Both the position numbers and the translations under genes were made by a program. From CAXMST01 sp963790085 (lineage in GTDB: Bacteria; Actinomycetota; Thermoleophilia; Solirubrobacterales; 70-9): 64,000 nt of DNA. Positions 1 to 7,767 of this stretch are shown here, piece after piece. The first letter of the stretch is position 1. The number at the start of each line of letters is the position of its first letter. The stretch covers positions 39,259 to 103,258 of the forward strand of contig CAWBNH010000005.1 in assembly GCA_963790085.1 (NCBI GenBank), in the 5' to 3' direction. The notes beneath the pieces were generated by a model. That model saw only the letters and a list, made by a program, of their open reading frames with translations. It did no database searches and was not told where the DNA came from.

Positions 1-1
1 G

Positions 2-352
2 GCCCGGCGACTGCTGTCGAAGCCGAAGACCCCTCCGCTGACCCAGGCCCAGGCGGAGACGCTCGCGATCATCGCCTACCTGCAGCCCGTCTCCCGCCCC
101 GAGATCGCCCGGATCCGCGGGGTGAGCTCGGAGTCGGCGGTGCAGACCCTGGCCGAGCGGGGCCTGATCGAGGAGACGGGCCGGTCGCGGTTCGGAGCGA
201 CGATCTACGCGACGACCGAGCTGTTCGAGCGCCTGTTCGGCCTCAGCGGCCTCGATCGGCTTCCGAACGTCGCGCGGTTCGATCCGACGCCCGAGGACGC
301 GGCGGAGCTGCGCGAGCGCCTGCTCAAGGCTGGGGAACAGCGCGGCGGCTGA
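2..352 (+). CDS. scpB: Segregation and condensation protein B, 3' part
   Basis: ScpB is the winged-helix kleisin partner that, with ScpA, binds SMC and drives chromosome segregation. The gene enters from the left edge, so only the C-terminal 116 residues are visible. They match the second winged helix: LTQAQAETLAIIAYLQPVSR, then EIARIRGV, then LAERGLIEETGR and a TTELFERLFGL segment, the usual ScpB end. A GTG at 122 is internal and is not the real start. The short-armed SMC encoded at 39647-42016 is the expected partner. Confident call; only the N-terminus is unseen. Confidence 0.92.
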   Translation, partial: ARRLLSKPKTPPLTQAQAETLAIIAYLQPVSRPEIARIRGVSSESAVQTLAERGLIEETGRSRFGATIYATTELFERLFGLSGLDRLPNVARFDPTPEDAAELRERLLKAGEQRGG

Positions 353-356
353 GCGG

Positions 357-764
357 ATGGGCCCTGACCCGGGAGCGGGTTCGCGATTCGCGGTCGAGGC
401 CCTCGCCGGGCAATACGACATCTGCCGGCTCCCGCCCGACGCGGAGTTGCCGGCCTGGGCGACGACCACCGAGAGCCCCCTGCTCTCGGTGATGCGCACC
501 GATGCCGAGCTGTCGATCGTCTGCGATGGGTCCCTGGCGCCGTCGGGCACCGAGCGCAGTCGGGGCTGGCGCGCGATCCGCGTCGCCGGCACCCTGGAGC
601 ACACGCTGACCGGGGTGCTCGTCTCGCTGGCGGCGCCGCTGGCCGACGCCGGGATCCCGATCTTCGCGCTGTCGAGCTTCGACACCGACTACCTGCTCGT
701 CCCCGCCGACAGCCTCGGCCGGGCGCTCGCCGCGCTGGCCGAGGCGGGCCACGCCGTCCACTAG
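357..764 (+). CDS. ACT-domain protein (CASTOR/ACT type)
   Basis: 135 residues with two ACT-like halves. The second half carries the typical ending of this small family (IPIFALSSFDTDYLLVPAD). Such proteins are thought to sense amino acids, but their ligand is not known here. It begins four bases after scpB stops and its own stop codon forms part of the rluB promoter. Position next to a Phe/Tyr biosynthesis block makes an aromatic ligand possible; that is inference only. Confidence 0.8.
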   Translation: MGPDPGAGSRFAVEALAGQYDICRLPPDAELPAWATTTESPLLSVMRTDAELSIVCDGSLAPSGTERSRGWRAIRVAGTLEHTLTGVLVSLAAPLADAGIPIFALSSFDTDYLLVPADSLGRALAALAEAGHAVH

Positions 765-767
765 CTT
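762..767 (+). promoter_or_regulatory. -10 box TAGCTT for rluB
   Basis: TAGCTT lies 7 bases before the ATG at 775, so transcription would begin at or next to the start codon (leaderless). It overlaps the stop codon of the ACT-domain gene. No clear -35 is seen. Confidence 0.5.
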
Positions 768-774
768 TGGCGCG

Positions 775-1506
775 ATGCGGCTCGCCAAGTACCTGGCCCA
801 CAGCGGCGTCGCCTCGCGGCGCGCCTCCGAGCGCCTGATCGCCTCCGGCAGGGTCACCGTCGGCGACGAGATCGTCACCGACCCGGCGCGCAACGTCGAG
901 CCGCGGGACATGGTCGCGGTCGACGGGGGCGCGGTCGGGCCCGAGCCGCGCGAGGTCTGGATGCTGAACAAGCCGCCCGGGGTGGTCTCGACGGCCTCCG
1001 AGCCCGGCCGGCGGCGGGCGGTCGTCGACCTCGTCGAGTCGGCCCGCCGCCTCTATCCGGTCGGCCGGCTCGACGCCGATTCGACCGGCCTGATCCTGGT
1101 TGCCAACGACGGCGAGCTGGCGAACCGCCTGACCCATCCCCGCTACGCGGTCCCGAAGATCTACGAGGTCTCGCTGCGCGATCCGGCGACCGAGGCGCAG
1201 ATCGGGCGCTTGCGCGACGGCGTCGTCCTCGACGACGGGCCGACCGGCCCCGCTCGGGTCAGACGCAGGGGAGAGCGCAGCCTGGAGATCACGATCAGCG
1301 AGGGCCGCAATCGCCAGGTTCGGAGGATGCTCGAGCGGGTTGGCAACCGGGTCGTCAACCTGCGTCGGGTCGGCTTCGGCTCGCTGCGGCTCGGCGACCT
1401 CCCGGAGGGCCGCAGCCGCAGGCTCGGCCGTTCGGAGTTGCGGCGGCTCTGGAAGGATGCTGGGGAGATGGATCCCGCGTCCGACACCGGGGGGGAGCGC
1501 CCGTGA
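775..1506 (+). CDS. rluB: 23S rRNA pseudouridine synthase, RluB/RsuA family
   Basis: Converts a uridine in rRNA to pseudouridine. The N-terminal S4 RNA-binding domain is clear (MRLAKYLAHSGVASRRASER). The catalytic domain has the family motif GRLDADSTGLILVANDG, with the nucleophile at D100, and a later ISEGRNRQVRRM segment. 243 residues is normal for RluB/RsuA. scpB-rluB adjacency is common in Gram-positive bacteria, which favours RluB over other paralogues, though the exact uridine cannot be read from sequence. The end overlaps aroH by four bases (GTGA). Confidence 0.93.
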   Translation: MRLAKYLAHSGVASRRASERLIASGRVTVGDEIVTDPARNVEPRDMVAVDGGAVGPEPREVWMLNKPPGVVSTASEPGRRRAVVDLVESARRLYPVGRLDADSTGLILVANDGELANRLTHPRYAVPKIYEVSLRDPATEAQIGRLRDGVVLDDGPTGPARVRRRGERSLEITISEGRNRQVRRMLERVGNRVVNLRRVGFGSLRLGDLPEGRSRRLGRSELRRLWKDAGEMDPASDTGGERP

Positions 1507-1880
1507 GCGAGTCGGAGCGCGTCTTCGCCGTGCGCGGCGCGGCCCAGGCCGCCGGCAACGACCGTGACTCGATCCTGGCGACCGCCGATCGGCTGCTGCG
1601 CGAGCTGATGGACCGAAACGGCCTGCGGCCCGAGCAGATGATCAGCTGCATCCTCACCTGCACCGATGACCTCAACGCCGAGTTCCCTGCGGTCGCCGCG
1701 CGCCGCATCGGCCTCGAGTCGGTGCCGCTGCTCTGCACCCGAGAGATGGTCGTGCCGGGCTCGATGGAGCGGGTGATCCGGGCGATGGTCCACTACTACG
1801 CCGCCGCCGACCATCAGCCGGCTCACGCCTACCTCGGCGCCGCCCAGGATCTTCGCTCCGACCTCCACTCGGCCCAGTGA
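1503..1880 (+). CDS. aroH: Chorismate mutase, AroH class
   Basis: Rearranges chorismate to prephenate, the branch toward Phe and Tyr. At 125 residues it matches the trimeric AroH fold of Bacillus rather than the helical AroQ class. Active-site equivalents are visible: Arg in FAVRGA, the LLCTREM segment (Cys/Glu of the pocket), Arg in ERVIRAMV and Tyr in AYLGAAQ. It starts with GTG inside the rluB stop (GTGA), so it is probably translationally coupled. It heads the block aroH-hisC-aroF-tyrA-aroA. Confidence 0.94.
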   Translation: MSESERVFAVRGAAQAAGNDRDSILATADRLLRELMDRNGLRPEQMISCILTCTDDLNAEFPAVAARRIGLESVPLLCTREMVVPGSMERVIRAMVHYYAAADHQPAHAYLGAAQDLRSDLHSAQ

Positions 1881-1890
1881 GGCGGCCGTG

Positions 1891-2979
1891 ATGAGCATCC
1901 AGTTCGCGAAGAAGCTCGAGCAGCTGCCGCACTACGAGGGCGGCATGGACCTCGAGCTTGCCCGCCAGAGGTACGAGACCGAGGACGTGGTCAAGCTCGC
2001 CTCGAACGAGTCGCCGTGGGGACCCCATGGCGCGGTGGTCGATGCGATCGCCGCGGCCGGCGCGGGCGCCAACCGCTATCCGGATCAGCACGCCGCACTG
2101 CTGCGCAGGCGGATCGCCGACCGCTACGACTTCGACCCGGCCGGGATCGCCGTCGCCAACGGCTCCTGCGAGATCCTGCTCGCCGCTGCGCTGGCGCTCT
2201 GCGAGCCCGGCGCCGAGATCGTCTACGGCTGGCCCGCCTTCTCGATGTACCCGCAGCTCGGGCCGCTCAGCGGCGCCCGCGAGATCCCGGTGCCGCTCGC
2301 CGGCTACGAGCACGATCTCGGCGCGATGGCGGCCGAGATCACCGCCGCGACTCAGCTGGTCCTGATCTGCAACCCGAACAACCCGACCGGTACCTACATC
2401 CCGGCGGCGCGGATCGCCACGTTCCTCGAGCGCGTGCCGGCCCACGTGACCGTGATTCTCGACGAGGCATACATCGAGCTGCAGGTCAGCGACGACCCGT
2501 TCGCGACCGTCGATCTGCTCCGCAGGTTCTCGAACCTCGTGTTGCTCCGGACGTTTTCGAAGGTCTACGGGCTGGCCGGGCTGCGTTGCGGATACGCCCT
2601 CGGCTCGGCCAGGTTCCGCGGCGCCGTTGACGCCGTTCGGCAGCCGTTCAGCGTCAACCTGCTGGCGCAGGCGGCCGGCGCCGAGGCGATCATTCACCAG
2701 GACGACGTCGAGCGGCGGGTAGCGGCCACCGTCGCCGAGCGGATCGGCATGGAGGAGGAGCTGCACTCGCTCGGACTGGCGACCGCCGAGACGCAGGCGA
2801 ACTTCTCGTGGATCGACCTCGGCGACCGCGGCGAGGCCGAGTTGGTCGAGTCGCTCGGGCGCCGCGGCTTCATCGTTCGCGCCGGAACCCCCCTTGGCGG
2901 CCCGGGGCACATCCGCGTTACCTACGGCACCCCCTCCGAGAACGAGCGCTTCCTGGAGACGCTTGCCGAGCTGCTCTAG
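1891..2979 (+). CDS. hisC: HisC-like aminotransferase, probably aromatic
   Basis: PLP-dependent class I/II aminotransferase of the histidinol-phosphate family, 362 residues. Landmarks: KLASNESPWGP near the N-terminus, VNPNNPT-like CNPNNPTG, DEAYIEL, and the PLP lysine K224 in RTFSKVYGLAGLR. ATG at 1891 is chosen over the adjacent GTG at 1888 because GAGG at 1879-1882 is then 8 bases away. All neighbours make Phe/Tyr, and HisC-type enzymes (Pat) often transaminate phenylpyruvate or hydroxyphenylpyruvate. I infer that this is the aromatic aminotransferase, but histidinol phosphate remains possible. Confidence 0.85.
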   Translation: MSIQFAKKLEQLPHYEGGMDLELARQRYETEDVVKLASNESPWGPHGAVVDAIAAAGAGANRYPDQHAALLRRRIADRYDFDPAGIAVANGSCEILLAAALALCEPGAEIVYGWPAFSMYPQLGPLSGAREIPVPLAGYEHDLGAMAAEITAATQLVLICNPNNPTGTYIPAARIATFLERVPAHVTVILDEAYIELQVSDDPFATVDLLRRFSNLVLLRTFSKVYGLAGLRCGYALGSARFRGAVDAVRQPFSVNLLAQAAGAEAIIHQDDVERRVAATVAERIGMEEELHSLGLATAETQANFSWIDLGDRGEAELVESLGRRGFIVRAGTPLGGPGHIRVTYGTPSENERFLETLAELL

Positions 2980-3023
2980 CCGCGCTTCCCGCGCAGCTTT
3001 GCGCCCGGACCTGCGGCGTGGTA

Positions 3024-3030
3024 AAAAGGA
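3024..3030 (+). promoter_or_regulatory. Strong Shine-Dalgarno of the aroF leader ORF
   Basis: AAAAGGA ends five bases before the ATG at 3036. A good SD in front of a 29-codon reading frame is the main sign that the leader peptide is translated. Confidence 0.5.
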
Positions 3031-3035
3031 ACGCG

Positions 3036-3125
3036 ATGACCGGCATGCTCCCAAGCACCACGCGCGCCCTTCCGGCGCCGCCGCTGCATGCCCATGTCTA
3101 TTCCTGGTTTACCCGATTTAGCTAG
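3036..3125 (+). CDS. Candidate aromatic leader peptide upstream of aroF
   Basis: A 29-residue reading frame in the 301-base gap between the aminotransferase gene and aroF. Its last ten residues are HVYSWFTRFS: one Tyr, one Trp and two Phe in eight positions. Tyr and both Phe use TAT and TTT, codons that are rare in the surrounding genes (TAC and TTC dominate). It has a strong SD and is followed by a 10-bp inverted repeat that begins at its stop codon. This is the layout of a transcription attenuator responding to charged aromatic tRNAs, as in trp and phe leaders. Inference from layout; no homologue search was possible. Confidence 0.55.
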   Translation: MTGMLPSTTRALPAPPLHAHVYSWFTRFS

Positions 3126-3192
3126 GCGTTCGGCCCTGGGCACCGCCCCCAGCCGCCTCTCTCGAAGCACTGGATGAGACCCGCCGAACGCC
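3125..3192 (+). promoter_or_regulatory. Inverted repeat of a putative aroF attenuator
   Basis: GGCGTTCGGC at 3125-3134 is perfectly complementary to GCCGAACGCC at 3183-3192. Nested inside are CTGGG (3136-3140) and CCCAG (3148-3152). The CCTGGG strand at 3135-3140 can alternatively pair with CCCAGG at 3255-3260, next to the aroF SD (AAAGG, 3265-3269). No T-run follows, so any control could act on translation start or Rho access instead of classical termination. Confidence 0.45.
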
Positions 3193-3280
3193 GCCCCAGC
3201 CGCCGACCCGCGTAGACACGAGCGGCAAGGCGCGCCGCCGGGCCAGACCGAGTTCCCAGGACTGAAAGGCAACTACGAAG

Positions 3281-4309
3281 ATGATGATCGTGATGAAACC
3301 CGAGGCAACCGAGGAGCAGATCGCAGCCGTCGCCGACCGCGTCCGCTCGACCGGCTGCTCCGCGCACGTCTCCACCGGTGAGGTGCTGACCGTGATTGGG
3401 GCGATCGGCAACCGTGACAGGGTCCAGGCGTTGGGCTTGGAGGGGGTCGCCGGCGTCGACCATCTGGTCCCGATCCTGAAGCCGTACAAGCTCGCCTCCT
3501 CGCAGTTCCGCAAGGGCGAGCGCTCCCTGTTCGAGGTCGACGGCGTCGAGGTCGGCGGCGGGCACCTCACCCTGATCGCCGGCCCGTGCACGGTCGAGGG
3601 CCGCGACCAGGTGCTGGAGGTCGCGCGCTGCGTGAGCGACGCCGGCGCCTCGATGCTGCGCGGTGGCGCCTACAAGCCCCGCACCTCGCCGTACTCGTTC
3701 CAGGGCCTCGGTCGCGAGGGCCTGCGGCTCCTTCAGGAGGCGAAGCGGCAGACCGGCCTGCCGGTCGTCACCGAGCTGCTCGACGTCCGCGACGTCGAGG
3801 ACGTGGCCGAGGTCGCCGACGTGATCCAGGTCGGCGCCCGCAACATGCAGAACTACAACCTGCTGACCGAGGTTGGCCGGAGCGACTGCGCCGTGCTCCT
3901 CAAGCGAGGCCTGGCGGCGACCCTGGAGGAGCTGCTGATGTCAGCGGAGTACGTGCTCAAGGAGGGCAACGAGCGGGTGATCCTCTGCGAGCGCGGGATC
4001 AGGACCTACGAGCGCTCCTACCGGTTCACGCTCGACCTGCTGGCGATCCCGGCGCTGCGGGAGATGACGCACCTGCCGGTCGTGGTCGACCCGAGCCACG
4101 CGGCCGGCCGGCGCGACTGGGTGGGGCCGATGTCGATGGCCGCAGTCGCGGCCGGCGCCGACGGGATCATCGTCGAGGTGCACAACGAGCCCGATGCCGC
4201 GATCTGCGACGGGCCGCAGGCGCTGGCCACCGAGGGGTTCGCGGACTACGTTCAGCAGCTCGGCGCGGTTTCCGCCGTCGCCGGCAGGGAGACGGCCGCC
4301 GCCGTCTGA
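3281..4309 (+). CDS. aroF: DAHP synthase, type I-beta (3-deoxy-7-phosphoheptulonate synthase)
   Basis: First enzyme of the shikimate pathway: PEP plus erythrose 4-phosphate to DAHP. The first ~70 residues form the ferredoxin-like N-terminal domain of the I-beta subclass (MMIVMKPEATEEQI). The barrel follows with IAGPCTVEG, LRGGAYKPRTSPYSFQG, QVGARNMQN, LLKRG and VVDPSHAAGRR, all conserved in KDO8P/DAHP synthases, including the metal-site Cys and His. 342 residues is normal. The upstream leader peptide suggests attenuation by aromatic amino acids. Confidence 0.95.
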   Translation: MMIVMKPEATEEQIAAVADRVRSTGCSAHVSTGEVLTVIGAIGNRDRVQALGLEGVAGVDHLVPILKPYKLASSQFRKGERSLFEVDGVEVGGGHLTLIAGPCTVEGRDQVLEVARCVSDAGASMLRGGAYKPRTSPYSFQGLGREGLRLLQEAKRQTGLPVVTELLDVRDVEDVAEVADVIQVGARNMQNYNLLTEVGRSDCAVLLKRGLAATLEELLMSAEYVLKEGNERVILCERGIRTYERSYRFTLDLLAIPALREMTHLPVVVDPSHAAGRRDWVGPMSMAAVAAGADGIIVEVHNEPDAAICDGPQALATEGFADYVQQLGAVSAVAGRETAAAV

Positions 4310-4334
4310 GCCACGGCGGATCGGCTGCACCGCG

Positions 4335-5426
4335 ATGAAGCTGGCCGTGCTCGGCGTCGGGCTGATCGGTGGCTCGATCGGGCTCGCGGCAAAGCGGCGG
4401 CTCGAGACCGAGGTCGTCGGCTTCGACCCCGACCGCGAGACCGCCGACAGGGCGCTGGACCTCGGCGCCGTCGACGTCGTCGCCGACTCCGTGGCGGCGG
4501 CCGTGGCGAATGCCGATCTCGCCTTCTGCGCGGCGCCGGTCTACTCGCTGCCCGCGCTCGTAGCCGAGGTGCTCGAGCACAGCGGCGAGGGTACCGGGGT
4601 CAGCGATGTCGGCTCGACGAAGGCCGGGCTGGCCGAGGCGGTGGCCGGGCTTCGCGGGGGTGCGCGCTTCATCGGCGGCCATCCGCTCGCCGGTGCGGAG
4701 ACCGCGGGGGTCGAGAACTCCCGCGCCGACCTGTTCGAGGGCGCCCGCTGGTTCCTGACGCCGACCGACACATCGGAGGGCGTCGTATTCGACCGCCTTC
4801 ACAACTTCGTCGCCGACATCGGGGCGCGGCCGTTGGCGATCGATCCGGTCGATCACGACCGTGCGATGGCGACGATCAGTCACCTGCCACACGTGCTGGC
4901 CAACGTGCTCGCCTCCCGCGCGGCGCAGACCCTGACGGGCGACGACCGGCGCGCCGAGGTGGGTCGCAGCTTCCGGGACACGACCCGGGTCGCCGGCGCC
5001 AACCCGTCGATCTGGGGCGACATCTTCGCCTCCAACGCCGACGTGGTCGCGGACGAGGTCGACGCGGTGATCGAGAGGCTCGGCGAGGCCTCCCGCCTGC
5101 TGCGCGAGGGCGATGCCGACCGGCTCTCGGCCTGGCAGGCGTCGGCGGCCGAGGACCGCGAGGCGCTGCTCGACTCCGGTCACCCGGGCGGCAGGCTGTT
5201 CGAGCTGCGGCTCGCGGTCGAGAACCGCCCCGGCGTGGTCGCCGAGCTCGCCCTCGCCCTGGGCCGCGCCGGCGTCAACATCGAGGACCTGAGCCTCGCC
5301 CCCGCCTCCGATCACCGCACGGGGGCGATCTCGATCTGGGTCGCCGGCGCTGAGGAGGCGGAGCGCGCGACCGCGATCGTCAGCGATCTCGGTCACGGCG
5401 TCAGTGCCGTCTCCGGCGGCTCCTGA
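4335..5426 (+). CDS. tyrA: Prephenate dehydrogenase with C-terminal ACT domain
   Basis: Oxidatively decarboxylates prephenate to hydroxyphenylpyruvate on the way to Tyr. The start at 4335 puts the NAD-binding Gly motif GVGLIGGSIG at residues 6-15; the frame stays open upstream into aroF but has no homology there. Conserved pieces include DVGSTKAGLAEAV, FIGGHPLAG and HLPHVLAN. The last ~75 residues (LFELRLAVENRPGVVAELA) form an ACT domain, suggesting feedback by Tyr or Phe. The stop overlaps the aroA start (TGATG). Confidence 0.94.
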   Translation: MKLAVLGVGLIGGSIGLAAKRRLETEVVGFDPDRETADRALDLGAVDVVADSVAAAVANADLAFCAAPVYSLPALVAEVLEHSGEGTGVSDVGSTKAGLAEAVAGLRGGARFIGGHPLAGAETAGVENSRADLFEGARWFLTPTDTSEGVVFDRLHNFVADIGARPLAIDPVDHDRAMATISHLPHVLANVLASRAAQTLTGDDRRAEVGRSFRDTTRVAGANPSIWGDIFASNADVVADEVDAVIERLGEASRLLREGDADRLSAWQASAAEDREALLDSGHPGGRLFELRLAVENRPGVVAELALALGRAGVNIEDLSLAPASDHRTGAISIWVAGAEEAERATAIVSDLGHGVSAVSGGS

Positions 5427-6751
5427 TGGCGAGGCGTCGCTTCGCTCCCGCCTCGGCGCTGGCCGGCGCGGTCGTCGCCCCCGCCGACAAGTCGATCTCG
5501 CACCGGGCCGCGTTGATCGCCGCGATGGGCGACGGAGCCTGCCGGATATCGCGCTATCTGGATGCGGCCGACACACGCAGCACGCTGGGTGCGATCGAGT
5601 CGCTTGGCGCTGCGGTTCGCGTCGACGGCGACCCCGGTGGCTCGCTGTCGGTCGAGATCGAGGGGGTCGGCCTGCGCGGGCCGCGGGCCTCGGCGCCGAT
5701 CGACGTCGGCAACGCCGGAACGCTGATCCGGCTGATCACCGGCTGGCTCGCGGGACAGGAGGGGCGCAGCTTCGAGCTCGACGGCGACGACTCGATCCGC
5801 GCCCGCCCGATGGGGCGGATCGCTGACCCGCTGACCGAGATGGGAGCCCGGATCGCAACCCGCGATGGATCGGCGCCGCTGAGGGTCGAGGGCGCCGCGC
5901 TCGCGGGGATCGACCACACGCTCGCCGTTGCCTCCGCCCAGGTCAAGTCGTGCCTGCTGTTCGCCGGCCTGCTCGCCGAGGGGTCGACGACCGTCCGCGA
6001 GCCGCAGCCGACCCGTGACCACACCGAGCGGATGCTCGCCGCTGCGGGGGCGAGCATCGACAGCGTGCCGCGGACGGCGCTGCCGACCGGGCCGTCGCCG
6101 GCGGCGGTCACGGTCGAGCCGGCGGAGCGACTTGCGCTGCCAGATCTGACGGTCCCGGGCGATCTCTCATCGGCCGCGTTCCAGATCGCCGCGGGCCTGC
6201 TCGTCCCCGGTAGTGCCGTCCGCGTCGAGGGCGTCGGCCTCAACCCCACCCGGGTCGGGCTGCTCGGCGTCCTCAACCGGATGGGCGCGCGGATCGAGGT
6301 CGAGGAGACGGGCTGGCAGGCCGGCGAGCCGGTCGGGTCGATCACGGCCCGCCACGGCGAGCTGCGGGCGACCCGGGTGAGCGGCTCCGAGGTGCCGCTG
6401 GCGATCGACGAGCTGCCACTGGTCGCCCTGCTCGGCTGCTTCGCCGAGGGCGAGACGACCGTCGCCGACGCCCAGGAGCTGCGCCACAAGGAATCGGATC
6501 GGATCGCGACCGTCGTCGAGGGGCTCGGGGCTGTCGGGGCGGAGATCGAGGCGACCGACGACGGCTTCGTCGTCAGCGGCACCGGGTCCCTCGTCGGTGG
6601 CACGATCGAGTCGGCGGGCGATCACCGGATCGCGATGCTCGGCGCGGTTGCGGGCCTCGCCTCGGATCGGGGGGTCGATGTCGACGGCATCGAGGCCGCC
6701 GAGGTCAGCTATCCGGGTTTCGAGTCCGACCTCGCGGCGCTCGGGGCGTGA
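5426..6751 (+). CDS. aroA: 5-enolpyruvylshikimate-3-phosphate synthase
   Basis: Sixth step of the shikimate pathway, joining PEP to shikimate 3-phosphate. 441 residues. Signatures: DKSISHRAALIAAM near the N-terminus, NAGTLIRLITGWLAG (the NAGT region; Leu follows Thr as in some class II-like enzymes), GDLSSAAFQIAAGL, LRHKESDRIATV and GDHRIAMLGAVAGL. It begins on the stop of tyrA and ends the aromatic block; the next plus-strand gene is separated by a minus-strand cupin gene. Confidence 0.96.
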   Translation: MARRRFAPASALAGAVVAPADKSISHRAALIAAMGDGACRISRYLDAADTRSTLGAIESLGAAVRVDGDPGGSLSVEIEGVGLRGPRASAPIDVGNAGTLIRLITGWLAGQEGRSFELDGDDSIRARPMGRIADPLTEMGARIATRDGSAPLRVEGAALAGIDHTLAVASAQVKSCLLFAGLLAEGSTTVREPQPTRDHTERMLAAAGASIDSVPRTALPTGPSPAAVTVEPAERLALPDLTVPGDLSSAAFQIAAGLLVPGSAVRVEGVGLNPTRVGLLGVLNRMGARIEVEETGWQAGEPVGSITARHGELRATRVSGSEVPLAIDELPLVALLGCFAEGETTVADAQELRHKESDRIATVVEGLGAVGAEIEATDDGFVVSGTGSLVGGTIESAGDHRIAMLGAVAGLASDRGVDVDGIEAAEVSYPGFESDLAALGA

Positions 6752-6753
6752 GC

Positions 6754-7083
6754 TCAGTCCGGGCTGCTCGGGTGGCCCTTGCCGGGCCAGGGTGAGAGCA
6801 TCAGCAGGAGGCGGCTGTCCTCGGTCGCAGAGATCTCGTGCCGCTCGTTCGGCCCGAACTCGACCAGCAGGCCGACCCCCCCTGAGGCCCACTCCCCGTC
6901 CGGCTCGGTGACCTCGACATGGCCTTTGACGACGACCAGCCAGGCCCGCTCATGGACCTGATGCTCGCCGAGCTTGTCGCCGGCCGGGAGCTCGATCGCG
7001 ATCGCCCTGGCCTCGTCGGTCGAGACCAGCACCTCCGGGGCCTGAGGAGGAACATCGATCTCGTTCAGGGACCAGCTGCGCAC
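6754..7083 (-). CDS. Small cupin-domain protein
   Basis: 109 residues forming one cupin barrel. The first cupin motif is visible as GEHQVHERAWLVVVKGHVEV, and the second as GPNERHEISA, with His/Glu residues suited to binding a metal. The substrate is unknown; such single-domain cupins are often sugar or small-molecule binding. It is transcribed against its neighbours, starting at GTG, from a leaderless-type promoter at 7091-7096 that faces the cmk promoter. Confidence 0.8.
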   Translation of the reverse strand: MRSWSLNEIDVPPQAPEVLVSTDEARAIAIELPAGDKLGEHQVHERAWLVVVKGHVEVTEPDGEWASGGVGLLVEFGPNERHEISATEDSRLLLMLSPWPGKGHPSSPD

Positions 7084-7090
7084 GTCGCCA

Positions 7091-7096
7091 AGGGTA
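7091..7096 (-). promoter_or_regulatory. -10 box TACCCT for the cupin gene
   Basis: On the minus strand TACCCT lies 7 bases before the GTG start codon whose first base is 7083, giving a leaderless arrangement. Confidence 0.5.
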
Positions 7097-7113
7097 GACC
7101 AGATCGGGCCGGG

Positions 7114-7119
7114 TACCCT
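7114..7119 (+). promoter_or_regulatory. -10 box TACCCT for cmk
   Basis: TACCCT lies 9 bases before the ATG at 7129. It diverges from the same hexamer used by the cupin gene about 20 bases away. Confidence 0.5.
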
Positions 7120-7128
7120 GACGCCGCC

Positions 7129-7767
7129 ATGGTGATCGCTATCGACGGCCCCGCGGGTGCCGGCAAGTCAACCGTTGCCCGCGCGCTTGCCGAGCGCCTC
7201 GGCTTCACCTACCTCGACTCCGGCGCGATGTACCGCTGCGTGGCGCTCGCAGCGCTACGCGCCGGCGCGGATCCCGCGAGCCCCACCGAGGTCGAGCCGC
7301 TCGCCCGCAGCCTCGACCTCGAGCTGCGCGGCGGCGCCGCCCTGATCGCGGGAGAGGACGTCAGCGCCGCGATTCGCGAGCCCGCAGTCAGCGTCGCGGC
7401 TTCGCAGGTCTCCGTCCATCCGGGGGTGCGGGCGGCGATGGTCGAGCGGCAGCGCCGGCTCGTCGCCGACGGCGGATGGGTCGCCGAGGGCCGTGACATC
7501 GGCACGGTGGTCTGCCCCGAGGCGCCGCTGAAGGTCTTCCTGACCGCGTCCGAGGGCGAGCGCGCCCGCCGGCGCGCCGCCGAGACGGGTCGCGATTCCG
7601 GCGAGGTGCTGGCTGAGCAGCGAGATCGCGACGGTCGCGACCGGGGTCGCGAGCATGGCGCCCTTCGGGCGGCGGCCGACGCGGTCGAGGTCGACACCAC
7701 CGGGCTCGGCATCGAGGCCGTGGTCGATCGGATCGCCGCCCTCGCCGGGGAGCGGGGGCTGGCGTGA
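7129..7767 (+). CDS. cmk: Cytidylate kinase
   Basis: Phosphorylates CMP and dCMP with ATP. 212 residues. The start at 7129 gives MVIAIDGPAGAGKSTVARAL, with the P-loop at residues 7-14, followed by YLDSGAMYRC (the NMP-binding segment), VAEGRDIGTVV and the LID-type Arg cluster RARRRAAE. The frame is open upstream but has no homology there, and the -10 box at 7114 supports this start. The stop overlaps der by four bases, a common cmk-der pairing. Confidence 0.95.
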   Translation: MVIAIDGPAGAGKSTVARALAERLGFTYLDSGAMYRCVALAALRAGADPASPTEVEPLARSLDLELRGGAALIAGEDVSAAIREPAVSVAASQVSVHPGVRAAMVERQRRLVADGGWVAEGRDIGTVVCPEAPLKVFLTASEGERARRRAAETGRDSGEVLAEQRDRDGRDRGREHGALRAAADAVEVDTTGLGIEAVVDRIAALAGERGLA

